A stretch of 64,000 nucleotides of DNA from Chloroflexota bacterium. GTDB lineage: Bacteria > Chloroflexota > Anaerolineae > UBA2200. The position numbers were made by a program, and so were the translations under genes. Below are positions 7,271-16,578 of this stretch, piece after piece (within the stretch, counting starts at the first letter, position 1; every line of letters starts with the position of its first letter). The stretch lies in the NCBI GenBank assembly GCA_014360905.1, contig JACIWW010000001.1:1-64000 (forward strand), given 5' to 3'. The notes under the pieces are model-generated. The model ran no database searches. It worked only from the letters and a program-made list of their open reading frames with translations, and was not told the origin of the DNA.

Positions 7271-9563
7271 GCCGAGACAGGCACAGCAAGAGATACTGGC
7301 TTACCGTGGCGGTTTGATGGGCGTTGCTGCCGTACCTGGCAGTGGCAAGACGGAGGTGCTTTCTGCCCTGGCAGCAAAGCTGGTGGCTACCAGCCTGGAT
7401 GAAGGGCAGGAAGTGCTTATCGTGACCCTGGTCAACTCCGCAGTGGATAATTTCACGGCGCGCATTCGTCGTTTCCTGCGCGAGGAGTACCGGCTTTTGC
7501 CTGGGATGGGTTACCGCGTGCGTACGTTGCATGGCTTGTCGCATGACATCGTGCGTGAACGTCCCAGCCTAGTGGGATTGGCGGATGACTTTGCGATTGC
7601 TGATGACCGGGAAGCATGGGGCATCCTCGAAGATGCAGTGCAATCCTGGTTGCGTACCCATCCTGAGTTGCTGGAAATGTACCTCGATGCAGAAATTGAA
7701 GAGTGGCGCATTCGCCCCGTTGCCAAGGATTGGTGGCCTGAAGAGGCCTGTGAGATCGCCAACGCCTTTATTCGCCGTGCTAAGGACAGGCAGTGGACGC
7801 CAGAAGTGCTGCGCAGTTGGCTTTCGGCGCGGGATGAACGCTGGCCACTAGCTGAGTTCTGCATAGATGTCTACGCAGATTACCAGCGCAGTTTATCCTA
7901 CCGGGGTAAGGTGGATTTTGACGATTTGGTGGCGTATGCCATCACTGCGCTGCGTTTGGACCAGGACTATCTCGCACGCTTGCAGCATCGTTGGCCTTTC
8001 ATCCTGGAGGACGAGGCTCAGGATTCGAGCGCGCTGCAACAGGATTTATTGGCACTGTTGGCTGGCCCCAATGGACGTTGGGTACGGGTTGGTGATCCGA
8101 ACCAGGCCGTGTACTATACCTTCACTACTGCCAACCCACGTCTTTTGCGCGAGTTCTTGGCACGTCCTGAGGTCCAGACCGTGGAGATGTTGGAGTCAGG
8201 GCGCTCCGCGCGCCCTATTATCGAACTGGCCAACTACTTGTTGGATTGGACTGTGAAGGAGCATCCTCTCCAGGAAGCAAGACAAGCCTTTCGGCTGCAG
8301 TATATTCAGCCCACAGGTGAGGGTGATGCACAACCGAATCCGCCTGATGCAGAGTGCCTCATCCACTTTCACCCGCGCCGCCTAACGCCGGATGACGAAG
8401 TACGCACTGTGGTGAGTTCTCTGGTCAAATGGGTAGCGCGACATAAGGAGAAGACCGTGGCTGTGCTTGTACCAGACAACGAGCGAGGCTTTAAATTCGC
8501 TGAGGCGCTGCGCCAAAAAGGGCTTGCCTGTGTGGAATTGCTCAACAGCACTGGGCCAACGCGCGATACGGCGGGCATTTTGGAAGCCATCCTAATGCAC
8601 TTGGCAGATCCGGATAATCCCAAGCGTCTGGGGCCGGCGTTCTTAGCCTGGCACTGGCGCGAGCGGGTGGATAAGGAGCGCTATGCACATCTGACTCGCC
8701 TATCGCGGCTTCTGGGGAAATGTACCAAGGTGGAGGATTATCTGTGGCCACGTCTGGGCGTGGATTGGCTGCACGAACAGGATTTTGGTGGCGATGAGGA
8801 GGGCTTGGCACTATTGTTGGAGTTTCGCGAAAAGGCACAGCGCTGGCACAAGGCAGCAGGTTTGCCCATTGATCAGTTGTTGCTCACCTTGTCCCAAGAC
8901 TTGTTCGACGAGCCGACTGATCTGGCTCGCGCCTATCACTTTGCCGTGGTGCTGCGCGACTATAGCGAGGCCAATCCTGCTTGGCGGCTGGCAGACCTAG
9001 CCCAGGAGTTGCACGTGATCGCGCAGAATGAACGGCGCTTTGTGGGTTTGTCTGCCGAAGATACGGGCTTCGATCCGGAACGCTATAAAGGGCAGGTAGT
9101 AGTGGCCACCATGCATCGTGCTAAGGGGCTGGAGTGGGACCGCGTGCATCTCACGGCGGTGAACAACTATGATTTCCCCTCGGGGATGGAAATAGACCGC
9201 TACAAGAGCGAGCGTTGGTATGTGCGCGACGATTTGAACCTGTCGGCCGAGGCTTTGGGGCAACTGGAGGCGTTGCACCCCGGTGGGACACCCTATGTGG
9301 AAGGTGAACCCTCGCGGCAGGCACGCATGGATTACATCTGCGAGCGCTTGCGTCTGTTGTACGTGGGTATCACCCGGGCCAAGCGCGAGTTGATCGTGAC
9401 CTGGAATACGGGCAAGAGCGAAAAGGAGCCCAAAACGCCAGCCTTGCCCTTTACTATGCTGCGCACCTATTGGGAACAGACTCTCTCCCGCAGGTTGACC
9501 GCATCCAACTTGCCGGAGAGCCAGACAAACGATGTGGCGGGAGGAACAGCGCATGGTACCTGA
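7263..9563 (+). CDS. UvrD/PcrA-family ATP-dependent DNA helicase (AddA-like, no nuclease domain)
   Basis: This 766-residue superfamily 1A helicase has all key motifs: Walker A AVPGSGKTEVL near residue 23, RTLHGLS (Ib), motif II LEDEAQDSS, motif III WVRVGDPNQAVY, motif V VVVATMHRAKGLEWDRVHL and motif VI LLYVGITRAKREL. AddA proteins run to about 1200 residues because of a fused nuclease; here that part is missing and supplied by the next gene. The GTG start lies inside the end of the preceding gene, with GGAGAGG six bases upstream. It should be the translocating motor of a double-strand-break resection complex. Confidence 0.85.
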   Translation: MFRPRQAQQEILAYRGGLMGVAAVPGSGKTEVLSALAAKLVATSLDEGQEVLIVTLVNSAVDNFTARIRRFLREEYRLLPGMGYRVRTLHGLSHDIVRERPSLVGLADDFAIADDREAWGILEDAVQSWLRTHPELLEMYLDAEIEEWRIRPVAKDWWPEEACEIANAFIRRAKDRQWTPEVLRSWLSARDERWPLAEFCIDVYADYQRSLSYRGKVDFDDLVAYAITALRLDQDYLARLQHRWPFILEDEAQDSSALQQDLLALLAGPNGRWVRVGDPNQAVYYTFTTANPRLLREFLARPEVQTVEMLESGRSARPIIELANYLLDWTVKEHPLQEARQAFRLQYIQPTGEGDAQPNPPDAECLIHFHPRRLTPDDEVRTVVSSLVKWVARHKEKTVAVLVPDNERGFKFAEALRQKGLACVELLNSTGPTRDTAGILEAILMHLADPDNPKRLGPAFLAWHWRERVDKERYAHLTRLSRLLGKCTKVEDYLWPRLGVDWLHEQDFGGDEEGLALLLEFREKAQRWHKAAGLPIDQLLLTLSQDLFDEPTDLARAYHFAVVLRDYSEANPAWRLADLAQELHVIAQNERRFVGLSAEDTGFDPERYKGQVVVATMHRAKGLEWDRVHLTAVNNYDFPSGMEIDRYKSERWYVRDDLNLSAEALGQLEALHPGGTPYVEGEPSRQARMDYICERLRLLYVGITRAKRELIVTWNTGKSEKEPKTPALPFTMLRTYWEQTLSRRLTASNLPESQTNDVAGGTAHGT

Positions 9564-10428
9564 GGGGTTTGTTTTCAGTCAGAGTAGCTTGCAGGACTAT
9601 GTGGATTGCCCGCGGCGTTTTCAGTTGCGTTACGTAGAGCATTGTCTCTGGCCTGCGCCGGAGACTGCTGATGCGCTGGAGTTCGAGCAACTCTTGCAGC
9701 GTGGCCAGGCATTTCATCGGCTATTGCGTCAGTTCTACAGCGGTGTTCCCATTGAGGCGCTAGAAAAGGTTGCCTTGGCGGATCCTGACCTGGCACGCTG
9801 GTGGCAGAATTACCGCAGCACTGCGCCCCAAGATTTGCCGCATGAGGTGTGCGAGGCCGAAGCCACTTTATCTGTGGCTATTGTGCCGTCCGAGCACGTA
9901 GGAATAGGCAACACAGTGGGTATGGCATATTGCTACCGATTGGAGGCACGCTATGATCTATTGGCGGGCGAGCCAGGCAAGCGTTGGGTCATTGTGGACT
10001 GGAAGACGGGACAGCGTCGCAACAGCCGCGCCTGGCTACAGAGCCGCCTGCAGACTCGTATCTATCCTTATGTGCTGGTGCAGGCTGGAGCGTTGTTCAA
10101 TAATGGCGTGCCGATCGCTCCACAGCAGGTGGAGATGGTGTACTGGTTTGCCGAGTTCCCTGCCCAGCCCGAGCGATTTTTCTACAGTGAAGAACAATTC
10201 GCCGCCGATGCTGCTTTCCTGGCTGATTTGGTACATGAGATAGCAACGCGCACTGAGGAGGTATTTCCCAAAACAGAGCAGCGGCGCTTGTGCCACTATT
10301 GTGTTTACCGCTCCTTGTGCTGGACTGATGTAGAAGCCGGCTTGCTGGCCGAGGCTGAAGAAGTGGAAGACATTGCAGCAGCGCTGGAAGAGATAGACCT
10401 GGAGAGCATTGCTCCAATCCCATTTTAG
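9553..10428 (+). CDS. PD-(D/E)XK nuclease with Fe-S cluster (AddB C-terminal-like)
   Basis: The 291-residue protein is a stand-alone RecB/AddB-type nuclease. The core shows Asp149 and Lys151 in IVDWKTG, the upstream acid in ARYDLL, and QTRIYPYVL. Four cysteines placed as in AddB (Cys19 in YVDCPRRF, then Cys247, Cys250 and Cys256 as CxxCx5C) should hold a 4Fe-4S cluster that staples the domain. The start at ATG 9553 has GGAGG eight bases upstream and overlaps the helicase stop by 11 bases. With the two upstream helicase-like genes it makes an AddAB-like set in three pieces. Confidence 0.8.
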   Translation: MVPEGFVFSQSSLQDYVDCPRRFQLRYVEHCLWPAPETADALEFEQLLQRGQAFHRLLRQFYSGVPIEALEKVALADPDLARWWQNYRSTAPQDLPHEVCEAEATLSVAIVPSEHVGIGNTVGMAYCYRLEARYDLLAGEPGKRWVIVDWKTGQRRNSRAWLQSRLQTRIYPYVLVQAGALFNNGVPIAPQQVEMVYWFAEFPAQPERFFYSEEQFAADAAFLADLVHEIATRTEEVFPKTEQRRLCHYCVYRSLCWTDVEAGLLAEAEEVEDIAAALEEIDLESIAPIPF

Positions 10429-10478
10429 GGCGCATGAATGATGGGGTTCTGGCAGGATTTGGGGGTGGAGGTATCGGT

Positions 10479-12869
10479 ATGAAATGGGTAGAGCCGCAAC
10501 TGGTTGAGGTTCCTGCTGACCTGCAAGCTGCAGTGGGTGGCCATCCTTTGGTGGCCAAAGCGTTGGTAGAGCGGGGTTTGCTCACGCCACAGGCAGCGCT
10601 GGCGTTTCTGGATCCTGCCTGTTACCGTCCGGTTTCTCCATTTGAGTTGCCAGACATGGCAGTGGCAGTGGAGCGGCTGCAAGCAGCTATCGCCCGCGGT
10701 GAGCGTATCCTGGTGTGGGGCGATTTCGACGTGGATGGATTGACGGCCACTGCTTTGCTGGTCGAGGCGCTACGTGCTTTGGGAGCACAGGTAGATTGGT
10801 ACCTCCCCAATCGTCGCACGGAATCGCATGGCGTACATTGGCGCTCGCTGCAACCGTTCTTAGGTCGTGGTGTGCGCGTGCTGTTGACCTGTGACACGGG
10901 CATGACGGCACACGAGACAATGAGCTTAGCTCGAAACGCGGGATTGGATGTGCTGATCACGGACCACCATGCTTTGCCCTCCACACTACCCCAGGCGCAA
11001 GCGATCGTGAACCCCCGCCGTCTGCCCGAGGGGCATTTGTTGCACGATTTATCCGGCGTGGGCGTGGCCTACAAGCTGGCTGAAGCACTGGGTGTGGCTG
11101 AAAAGGGACTGGATCTGGTCGCATTGGGTTTGGTAGCCGATGTGGTACCGCTGCGTGGGGAGGTGCGTTATCTCGTACAGCGTGGGCTGCAGGCGCTGCA
11201 ACGGGTGGAGCGTGTGGGTCTGCGAGCATTGCTGGAAGTGGCTGAAATTGAGCCTGATACGCTGGACGAGGATCAGATTAGTTATGCCTTGGCTCCCCGA
11301 TTGAATACGCTGGGACGATTGGCTGATGCCTCCGTGGGGATGGAACTTTTCTTGACCCAAGACCTGGCTCGGGCCCGTGTGATTGCTGCTGAAATGGAGG
11401 CTTTGAATGTGCGCCGCCAATTCCTCAGTCAACAGGTGATGGTGGCAGCACAGGAGCAGATAGAACGGAACCGCTCGCTGCTATCCCAGCCAGTCCTAGT
11501 ACTGACTCATCCCAAGTGGCCTGCTGGTGTGCTGGGCATTGCTGCCGGACGCCTGGCCGAACGTTACAATCGGCCGGTAGTGCTTCTGTCGGCACCGCCG
11601 GGCGAAATGGCACGCGGTTCAGCGCGTTCCGTGCCTAACGTGGATATCTATGCTGTGCTGGCTGCGCATAGCCGATTGCTGACCAGTTTCGGTGGGCATC
11701 CTATGGCCGCTGGTTTTTCCATTGATGCGGATCATATCCCTGAGTTACAACGGCGATTGGTACAGGCCGTAGCGGCACAAGTGGGCGAGTTTCCACTTGA
11801 ACGCGAGTTACCCATTGCAGCCTATCTTTCCTTGCCCGAACTTACCTTGGAGTTACTGGACGAAATAACAAGGCTGGCGCCGTTTGGTCCAGGCAACCCG
11901 CCAGTTTATCTGGCGACGAGACGGCTGCGCGTGACAGGGGAGCGCACGATAGGACGCACAGGCGAGCACCGTCGTTTGGAAGTGCAGGATGAAAAGGGGC
12001 ATGCCTTGCCGGCGTTGTGGTGGCAAAGCGCGGACTTGCCCGCGCCCGAGGGGCTGTTCGACCTGGCCTATGTGCTGCGTGCGGGCTCTTTTGCCGGCGA
12101 GCGTGCACTGTACTTGGAGTGGATAGATGCACATGTCGAAGAAAAGCCGGTGGTGGAACTCGTCGTACCGGCGATAGCTGTTGCCGTGGCCGACTATCGC
12201 ACCGTCAGGGAGCCATTGCCGATCCTGCAGGCATTGAGGGAGGAGGGTACGGTGATGCTTTGGGCGGAAGCTGTGGCAGTGCCAGGCTTCCCAGGGCGTG
12301 GCAGGAGTGAATTGCAGCCCAGTCCAGCCTTGGCAGTGTGGACGCTACCTCCGGGCCCACGTGTTTGGGAGCAAGTCCTATGCCATGTGCAACCTGAGCA
12401 GGTGTACTTGTTCGGCATAGACCCAGGGTTGGATACCATAGATGCTTTCCTGCGCCGTCTGACAGGGCTAGTCAAGCATGCCCTGAGTGCTTACAACGGA
12501 CGTTTGGAGTGGGAGGTGCTAGCGACAGCGATGGCCCATTGTGTGGAAACGGTACAAGCCGGCGTGCGCTGGCTTATAGCTCATGGGTTGGTATCGCAAG
12601 TGGCACAGCAGGATTGCGCTCTTATTGTGGAAGGTGGCGGTCGTGCCGATGAAGTATCTGAACGAAAGGCGCGGCGAGAGTTGGAAGAGTTGCTGTGCGA
12701 GACAGCGGCGTACCGCGCCTATTTTCGCCAAGCGGATGCAAAAAAACTGGTGGCGGTGAAGAGTGGGGGCATGTTTTTGCATGCTCAGCACTCGGGAGGG
12801 GAAAATGACCTATCCTTATGTGGTGGGAGTGGACTTGGGTGCGACGCAGATTCGCGCTTGCTTAGCTGA
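10479..12869 (+). CDS. recJ: Single-stranded-DNA-specific exonuclease RecJ
   Basis: RecJ degrades single-stranded DNA 5' to 3' in recombination and repair. The DHH phosphoesterase motifs are present: DFDVDG at residues 82-87, LTCDTGM, the TDHH motif, SGVGVAYKLAEA, and the DHHA1 region with GGHPMAAGF. At 796 residues it is longer than the roughly 570 of Escherichia coli, with a C-terminal extension. ATG 10479 was chosen for GGAGG seven bases upstream. The reading frame runs 65 bases into the ROK kinase gene, and the last residues (GGSGLGCDADS) look like translated kinase DNA. It follows the nuclease gene closely, which is a coherent repair context. Confidence 0.92.
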   Translation: MKWVEPQLVEVPADLQAAVGGHPLVAKALVERGLLTPQAALAFLDPACYRPVSPFELPDMAVAVERLQAAIARGERILVWGDFDVDGLTATALLVEALRALGAQVDWYLPNRRTESHGVHWRSLQPFLGRGVRVLLTCDTGMTAHETMSLARNAGLDVLITDHHALPSTLPQAQAIVNPRRLPEGHLLHDLSGVGVAYKLAEALGVAEKGLDLVALGLVADVVPLRGEVRYLVQRGLQALQRVERVGLRALLEVAEIEPDTLDEDQISYALAPRLNTLGRLADASVGMELFLTQDLARARVIAAEMEALNVRRQFLSQQVMVAAQEQIERNRSLLSQPVLVLTHPKWPAGVLGIAAGRLAERYNRPVVLLSAPPGEMARGSARSVPNVDIYAVLAAHSRLLTSFGGHPMAAGFSIDADHIPELQRRLVQAVAAQVGEFPLERELPIAAYLSLPELTLELLDEITRLAPFGPGNPPVYLATRRLRVTGERTIGRTGEHRRLEVQDEKGHALPALWWQSADLPAPEGLFDLAYVLRAGSFAGERALYLEWIDAHVEEKPVVELVVPAIAVAVADYRTVREPLPILQALREEGTVMLWAEAVAVPGFPGRGRSELQPSPALAVWTLPPGPRVWEQVLCHVQPEQVYLFGIDPGLDTIDAFLRRLTGLVKHALSAYNGRLEWEVLATAMAHCVETVQAGVRWLIAHGLVSQVAQQDCALIVEGGGRADEVSERKARRELEELLCETAAYRAYFRQADAKKLVAVKSGGMFLHAQHSGGENDLSLCGGSGLGCDADSRLLS

Positions 12870-13770
12870 TACGGAGGGGAACATCATGCGCGAAGCACGG
12901 CAGCCTACGCTGGCTCAGGAGGGATTGCAGCCAGTGCTGAAGCGCCTGAAAGCGACCATTGCTCAAGTGCTGCCTGAGGCTCCAGAAGCACATGCCGTGG
13001 CCATTGGTGTTGGCTCACCTGGACCGCTCGATCCACGTACTGGCGTGGTGATCGCACCGCCTAACCTCCTAGGTTGGCACAATGTGCCGTTGCGCGATAT
13101 CCTCTCACAAGAATTTGGGTTGCCAGTTTACGTGAACAACGATGCCAACGTGGCAGCATTGGCAGAGTTGCGCTTTGGTGCTGGACGGGGTTGCTCGGAT
13201 ATGGTGTATTTAACGATTAGCACCGGTATTGGTGGCGGAATCATCTGCAACGGGCAGTTATTGCTGGGAGCCCATGGACTGGCTGGGGAACCAGGACATG
13301 CTACTGTGGAGCCGGCAGGACCGCGCTGCAACTGTGGCAATGTAGGGTGCCTTGAGGTAATGGCGGCAGGGCCGGCAATCGCTCGCCATGCGCTGGAGTT
13401 AATACGCCGAGGCTATGATTCATCGCTGTGCACAGTGGTACGAGAGGGGATGGAGCTTAGCGCAGAGATGGTGGGCAAAGCGGCGCAGGAGGGGGATAGT
13501 GTCGCGCTGCAAGCGATCCAGCGTGCAGCGCATTACCTAGGTATAAGTGTGTTAAATCTCATCCACATCTTCGATCCAGACCGCGTGATCCTAGGCGGCG
13601 GAGTGAGCAAACTGGGTTCGCTGCTCTTTGAGCCAGTACGTGCATGGGTGCGGGAGCATGCCATCACACCTGTGCAACGCGAGACACCGATTGTGCCGGC
13701 GGCATTGGGGGATCAGGTGGGGCTATTGGGAGCAGTGGTGTGGGCAGTGGACAATATTTCGCCTGCGTAG
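12805..13770 (+). CDS. ROK-family sugar kinase (glucokinase-like)
   Basis: The 321-residue cytoplasmic kinase phosphorylates a hexose with ATP. Visible elements are the phosphate loop GVDLGATQIR at the N-terminus, the catalytic region VNNDANVAALAE, and the glycine-rich ISTGIGGGI. The ROK zinc site CNCGNVGCLE and an adenosine loop GGGVSKLG follow. The start is ATG 12805 with GGAGGGG just upstream, inside the end of recJ. Regulatory ROK proteins carry an N-terminal helix-turn-helix that is absent here, so an enzyme is likely. Glucokinase is the best guess for specificity. Confidence 0.87.
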   Translation: MTYPYVVGVDLGATQIRACLADTEGNIMREARQPTLAQEGLQPVLKRLKATIAQVLPEAPEAHAVAIGVGSPGPLDPRTGVVIAPPNLLGWHNVPLRDILSQEFGLPVYVNNDANVAALAELRFGAGRGCSDMVYLTISTGIGGGIICNGQLLLGAHGLAGEPGHATVEPAGPRCNCGNVGCLEVMAAGPAIARHALELIRRGYDSSLCTVVREGMELSAEMVGKAAQEGDSVALQAIQRAAHYLGISVLNLIHIFDPDRVILGGGVSKLGSLLFEPVRAWVREHAITPVQRETPIVPAALGDQVGLLGAVVWAVDNISPA

Positions 13771-13808
13771 TATAATTTTGTTGAACATTGAGCAAACGAG
13801 GGGGGAGC

Positions 13809-14687
13809 ATGGGTCTGAATGACATCTTCAATATCGTCTGGATTCTGTTCTTGCTATCCACTTTTATACCGCTGTTGACACGGCGTGCAATAGAGGCACG
13901 ACGGCGCATGGTGATGGATGCCATTGAGCGCAAACGCGGCTCGAGATTGATCACGCTCATCCACCGTCAGGAGACGATGAGCCTTTTGGGCATTCCCATC
14001 AGTCGCTATATTGACATCGAGGACTCGGAACAGGTATTGCGTGCGATTCGACTTACCAGTGAAGATGTTCCCATTGACATCGTGTTGCATACGCCTGGTG
14101 GCCTAGTGCTGGCAGCGGAACAGATTGCATGCGCGCTCAGCCGGCACAAGGCGAAAGTAACCGTATTTGTCCCACACTATGCCATGTCTGGTGGCACATT
14201 GATCGCTCTCGCTGCGGACGAGATCGTGATGGATCCAAATGGCGTGCTTGGGCCTGTCGATCCACAGTTGCAGATGCCGCAGGGTGGTGGTTACGTGCCC
14301 GCTGTGTCCGTGTTGGCTGCTCTGCAAGTGGACAATCCCAACCGTGATGATCTGACCCTGATGATGGGTGACATGGCGCGCAAAGCCATTCAGCAGGTGC
14401 ACAATACAGTGTATACACTGTTGCGCAACAATGGCATGGAGGAAGAGAAGGCTCGTCAGATTGCGACCAAACTCAGCGAGGGCTGCTGGACCCATGATTA
14501 TCCCATTTCTGCTGACGAGGCGCGTGAGATGGGCTTGCCGATCTCCGAGGACATGCCTAAAGAAATCTATGCGCTGATGGATCTTTACCCTCAGGCTGCG
14601 CAACGGCGTCCATCGGTGGAGTTCATCCCTGCTCCATACCGTCCATCTCCACCTACTAGGCCGGGCCAGGGTGAGCCTGGTCGCTGA
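13809..14687 (+). CDS. Membrane-anchored ClpP-like serine protease (SDH_sah family)
   Basis: The 292-residue protein has one N-terminal membrane segment (about residues 7-25) and then a Clp/crotonase-fold domain of the serine dehydrogenase proteinase family. Family motifs are VLHTPGGLVLAAEQIA, the nucleophile serine in HYAMSGGTLIALAA and MDPNGVLGPVDPQL. Related proteins degrade membrane or secreted proteins. GGGGGGAG precedes ATG 13809. Its stop overlaps the next ATG (TGATG), so it is coupled to the DUF166 gene. The substrate is unknown. Confidence 0.8.
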   Translation: MGLNDIFNIVWILFLLSTFIPLLTRRAIEARRRMVMDAIERKRGSRLITLIHRQETMSLLGIPISRYIDIEDSEQVLRAIRLTSEDVPIDIVLHTPGGLVLAAEQIACALSRHKAKVTVFVPHYAMSGGTLIALAADEIVMDPNGVLGPVDPQLQMPQGGGYVPAVSVLAALQVDNPNRDDLTLMMGDMARKAIQQVHNTVYTLLRNNGMEEEKARQIATKLSEGCWTHDYPISADEAREMGLPISEDMPKEIYALMDLYPQAAQRRPSVEFIPAPYRPSPPTRPGQGEPGR

Positions 14688-15496
14688 TGCGGATTCTGGC
14701 GATTACTCAGGGCGAATACGGCAAGCGCATGGTGCAGAATCTGCGCGCCCATGCGCCACAGGGATGGGTCATAGAGGAATGGCAGGCTCCCGGGAATCTG
14801 CCCCTAGTGATGGACTATCCGGAAGAGCACATCCCGGAAGAGTTGCCCCCTGTTGATTTGATCCTCTCTCTTGGCGAGAATCCTGGAGTGGCCGAACTTA
14901 TCCCTGAGATTGCGCAACGAACAGGTGCGCATGCAGTCATTGTACCCATTGACCACACCGAGTGGATGCCGAAAGGACTGGCACGCCAGTTAAAGCAGTG
15001 GCTAGAGAATATTGGTGTTGCGGCTGTTTTCCCCAAGCCGCTCTGTTCGCTGACTGAAACGCATTACAATGCAGGTCGGCATCGTGTGGAGTACCATAAC
15101 GAATGGATTGCAGAGTTCGCCCGTTTCTTTGGGCGTCCTCGTTTCATCCTCACAGTTGATCCAGCGAGCAAGACCATTATCGAGGCCCATGTAGAGCGGG
15201 ATGCTGTGTGCGGATGTGCGCGCCATGTTGCCGAAGGATTGATTGGAGTCCATGTGGATGAGGCTGAATTCCAGGCAGGTATGCTCCATCACCACTATCC
15301 GTGCTTGGCTGCGATGGGCATAGACAATGACTTTGGCGATACGTTGATGCACGTGTCTGGCCATATCACGAAAGAGGAGGTCAAAGCCCAGATCAAGCCA
15401 TACCTTACGATCCAGTATTTCGAGCCTCATGGGCGCGTGGAAGAGGCGAGCGACAGCAAACCTTTGGACAAATCCGAAGCTAATGATCTCCCGTGA
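14687..15496 (+). CDS. DUF166-family protein
   Basis: The 269-residue soluble protein resembles the DUF166 family, which I recall mainly from archaea and anaerobes and which is sometimes listed as thymidylate-synthase-like. It has the N-terminal ILAITQGEYGKR, a central IVPIDHTEW, a cysteine-bearing PKPLCSL, the paired cysteines of CGCARHVAEGL and the conserved HHHYPCLA. Three cysteine sites and histidines suggest metal or cofactor binding. It is translationally coupled to the ClpP-like protease. No reaction is established, and the family assignment is from memory. Confidence 0.6.
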   Translation: MRILAITQGEYGKRMVQNLRAHAPQGWVIEEWQAPGNLPLVMDYPEEHIPEELPPVDLILSLGENPGVAELIPEIAQRTGAHAVIVPIDHTEWMPKGLARQLKQWLENIGVAAVFPKPLCSLTETHYNAGRHRVEYHNEWIAEFARFFGRPRFILTVDPASKTIIEAHVERDAVCGCARHVAEGLIGVHVDEAEFQAGMLHHHYPCLAAMGIDNDFGDTLMHVSGHITKEEVKAQIKPYLTIQYFEPHGRVEEASDSKPLDKSEANDLP

Positions 15497-16160
15497 TCTT
15501 CCAAGCCCATTCCTGGAGTTGGTTGCCATAGCGCAGAAGTAGTGCTGCCAATAACGCTGATGCGGCAATGAGCATGAGCCATTGTGTAGTACTGAAGCGA
15601 ACTGCGTTCGCTCCCAGCCAGCAAGACGTCAGAACGCCAGGCAGGCGTCCAACCAAGGCTACCAGAGCTAGGGCTGGAATAGGGATGGAAGATAGTCCTG
15701 CTACGAAGCAAGCAAGGTCATCAGGCAAGAAGGGCACGAAGAAGACCAGCAGAAAAAAGAAAAGGCCATGCCGTCGCGCACCATCATCCAAGCGTTTCAA
15801 GGTATGTGCAGGCATCAGACGTTCCACTAGTGGACGGCCGCCAAAGCGTGCCAGGGTAAAAGCAGTGATTGAGCCCAGCATAATGCCGATCATGCTGTAC
15901 ACAGTTCCCCAGAAGATGCCAAAGAAATAGCCGCTGACCAGACCCACTATCTGGCCTGGTATAGGTGCCAGTAGGACCTGAGCAGCCTGCAAAATCACGA
16001 TTGCTAGCGGTTTCCATGTTCCCCATTGATTCACCCAAGCGCTCAGACGCACCTGGTCTTGGAACAATATCCAATAGTCCAGCTGGCGCATGACCAGGAA
16101 AACTGCTGCCAATAGGGCGAGCACCACAAGCGCAAGGAGAGCGGATACGCGGACTTTCAT
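15480..16160 (-). CDS. TVP38/TMEM64 (SNARE-associated/DedA-like) membrane protein
   Basis: The 226-residue polytopic membrane protein has about six hydrophobic segments. The family core includes APIPGQIVGLVSGYFFG, SMIGIMLGSITAFTLARFGG and the re-entrant FFVPFLPDDLACFVAG. Members of this superfamily handle membrane lipids or ions; the exact cargo here is unknown. It converges on the DUF166 gene with a 17-base overlap. The frame opens seven codons upstream at ATG 16181; 16160 was preferred for the GAGTG before it. Confidence 0.8.
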   Translation of the reverse strand: MKVRVSALLALVVLALLAAVFLVMRQLDYWILFQDQVRLSAWVNQWGTWKPLAIVILQAAQVLLAPIPGQIVGLVSGYFFGIFWGTVYSMIGIMLGSITAFTLARFGGRPLVERLMPAHTLKRLDDGARRHGLFFFLLVFFVPFLPDDLACFVAGLSSIPIPALALVALVGRLPGVLTSCWLGANAVRFSTTQWLMLIAASALLAALLLRYGNQLQEWAWKITGDH

Positions 16161-16200
16161 ATTCACTCTATGCGATGCCATCGTTGGGAGAGCGATTGGT

Positions 16201-16229
16201 GGGAATAAAAGAAAACCGGCACATGCCGG
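16201..16229 (-). terminator. Probable infA terminator
   Basis: Read on the minus strand, CCGGCA/TGCCGG (16216-16229) forms a short GC hairpin followed by TTTTCTTTT. It lies about 65 bases beyond the infA stop. Confidence 0.6.
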
Positions 16230-16292
16230 CTCCTGCGATAAGATCAGATGATTCCTTTAGATATATCCATCTATCTGCCATCAAGCGGCTGG

Positions 16293-16544
16293 CTACTCCG
16301 AAGGTATCTTGTAACGGTACACGATGCGGCCTTTTTCCAGATCATAGGGGGATAATTCCACTCTGACCCTGTCACCCAACAGCACTTTGATGTAGTAACG
16401 GCGCATTCGGCCCGAAAGATAGGCTAAAACTTGTTGCCCCGTGTCCAAATTCACACGGAACATGGCATTGGGCAAAGCTTCGACTACAGTGCCAGTTACC
16501 TCCAAACGTTGTCTTTTTTCTCCTTCGGTCAATGGGTCACTCAC
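16293..16544 (-). CDS. infA: Translation initiation factor IF-1
   Basis: IF-1 is a small OB-fold protein that binds the ribosomal A site during initiation. The match [25 protein letters not shown]... covers residues 22-43, and the [23 protein letters not shown] region follows. It has 83 residues against the usual 72, because of the N-terminus. GTG 16544 directly abuts AAGGAG, which is too close; TTG 16532, eleven bases beyond AGGAGG, may be used and gives 79 residues. It stands alone, away from a ribosomal protein operon, with its own promoter and terminator. Confidence 0.93.
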   Translation of the reverse strand: MSDPLTEGEKRQRLEVTGTVVEALPNAMFRVNLDTGQQVLAYLSGRMRRYYIKVLLGDRVRVELSPYDLEKGRIVYRYKIPSE

Positions 16545-16578
16545 CTCCTTGTGTGTAGATAAACATATTTCTGTTGAG

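Noticed and set aside
15568-15930. 120-codon plus-strand frame, lysine/arginine-rich
   Set aside because: It is antisense to the hydrophobic TVP38-type membrane protein; basic shadow frames are expected there.
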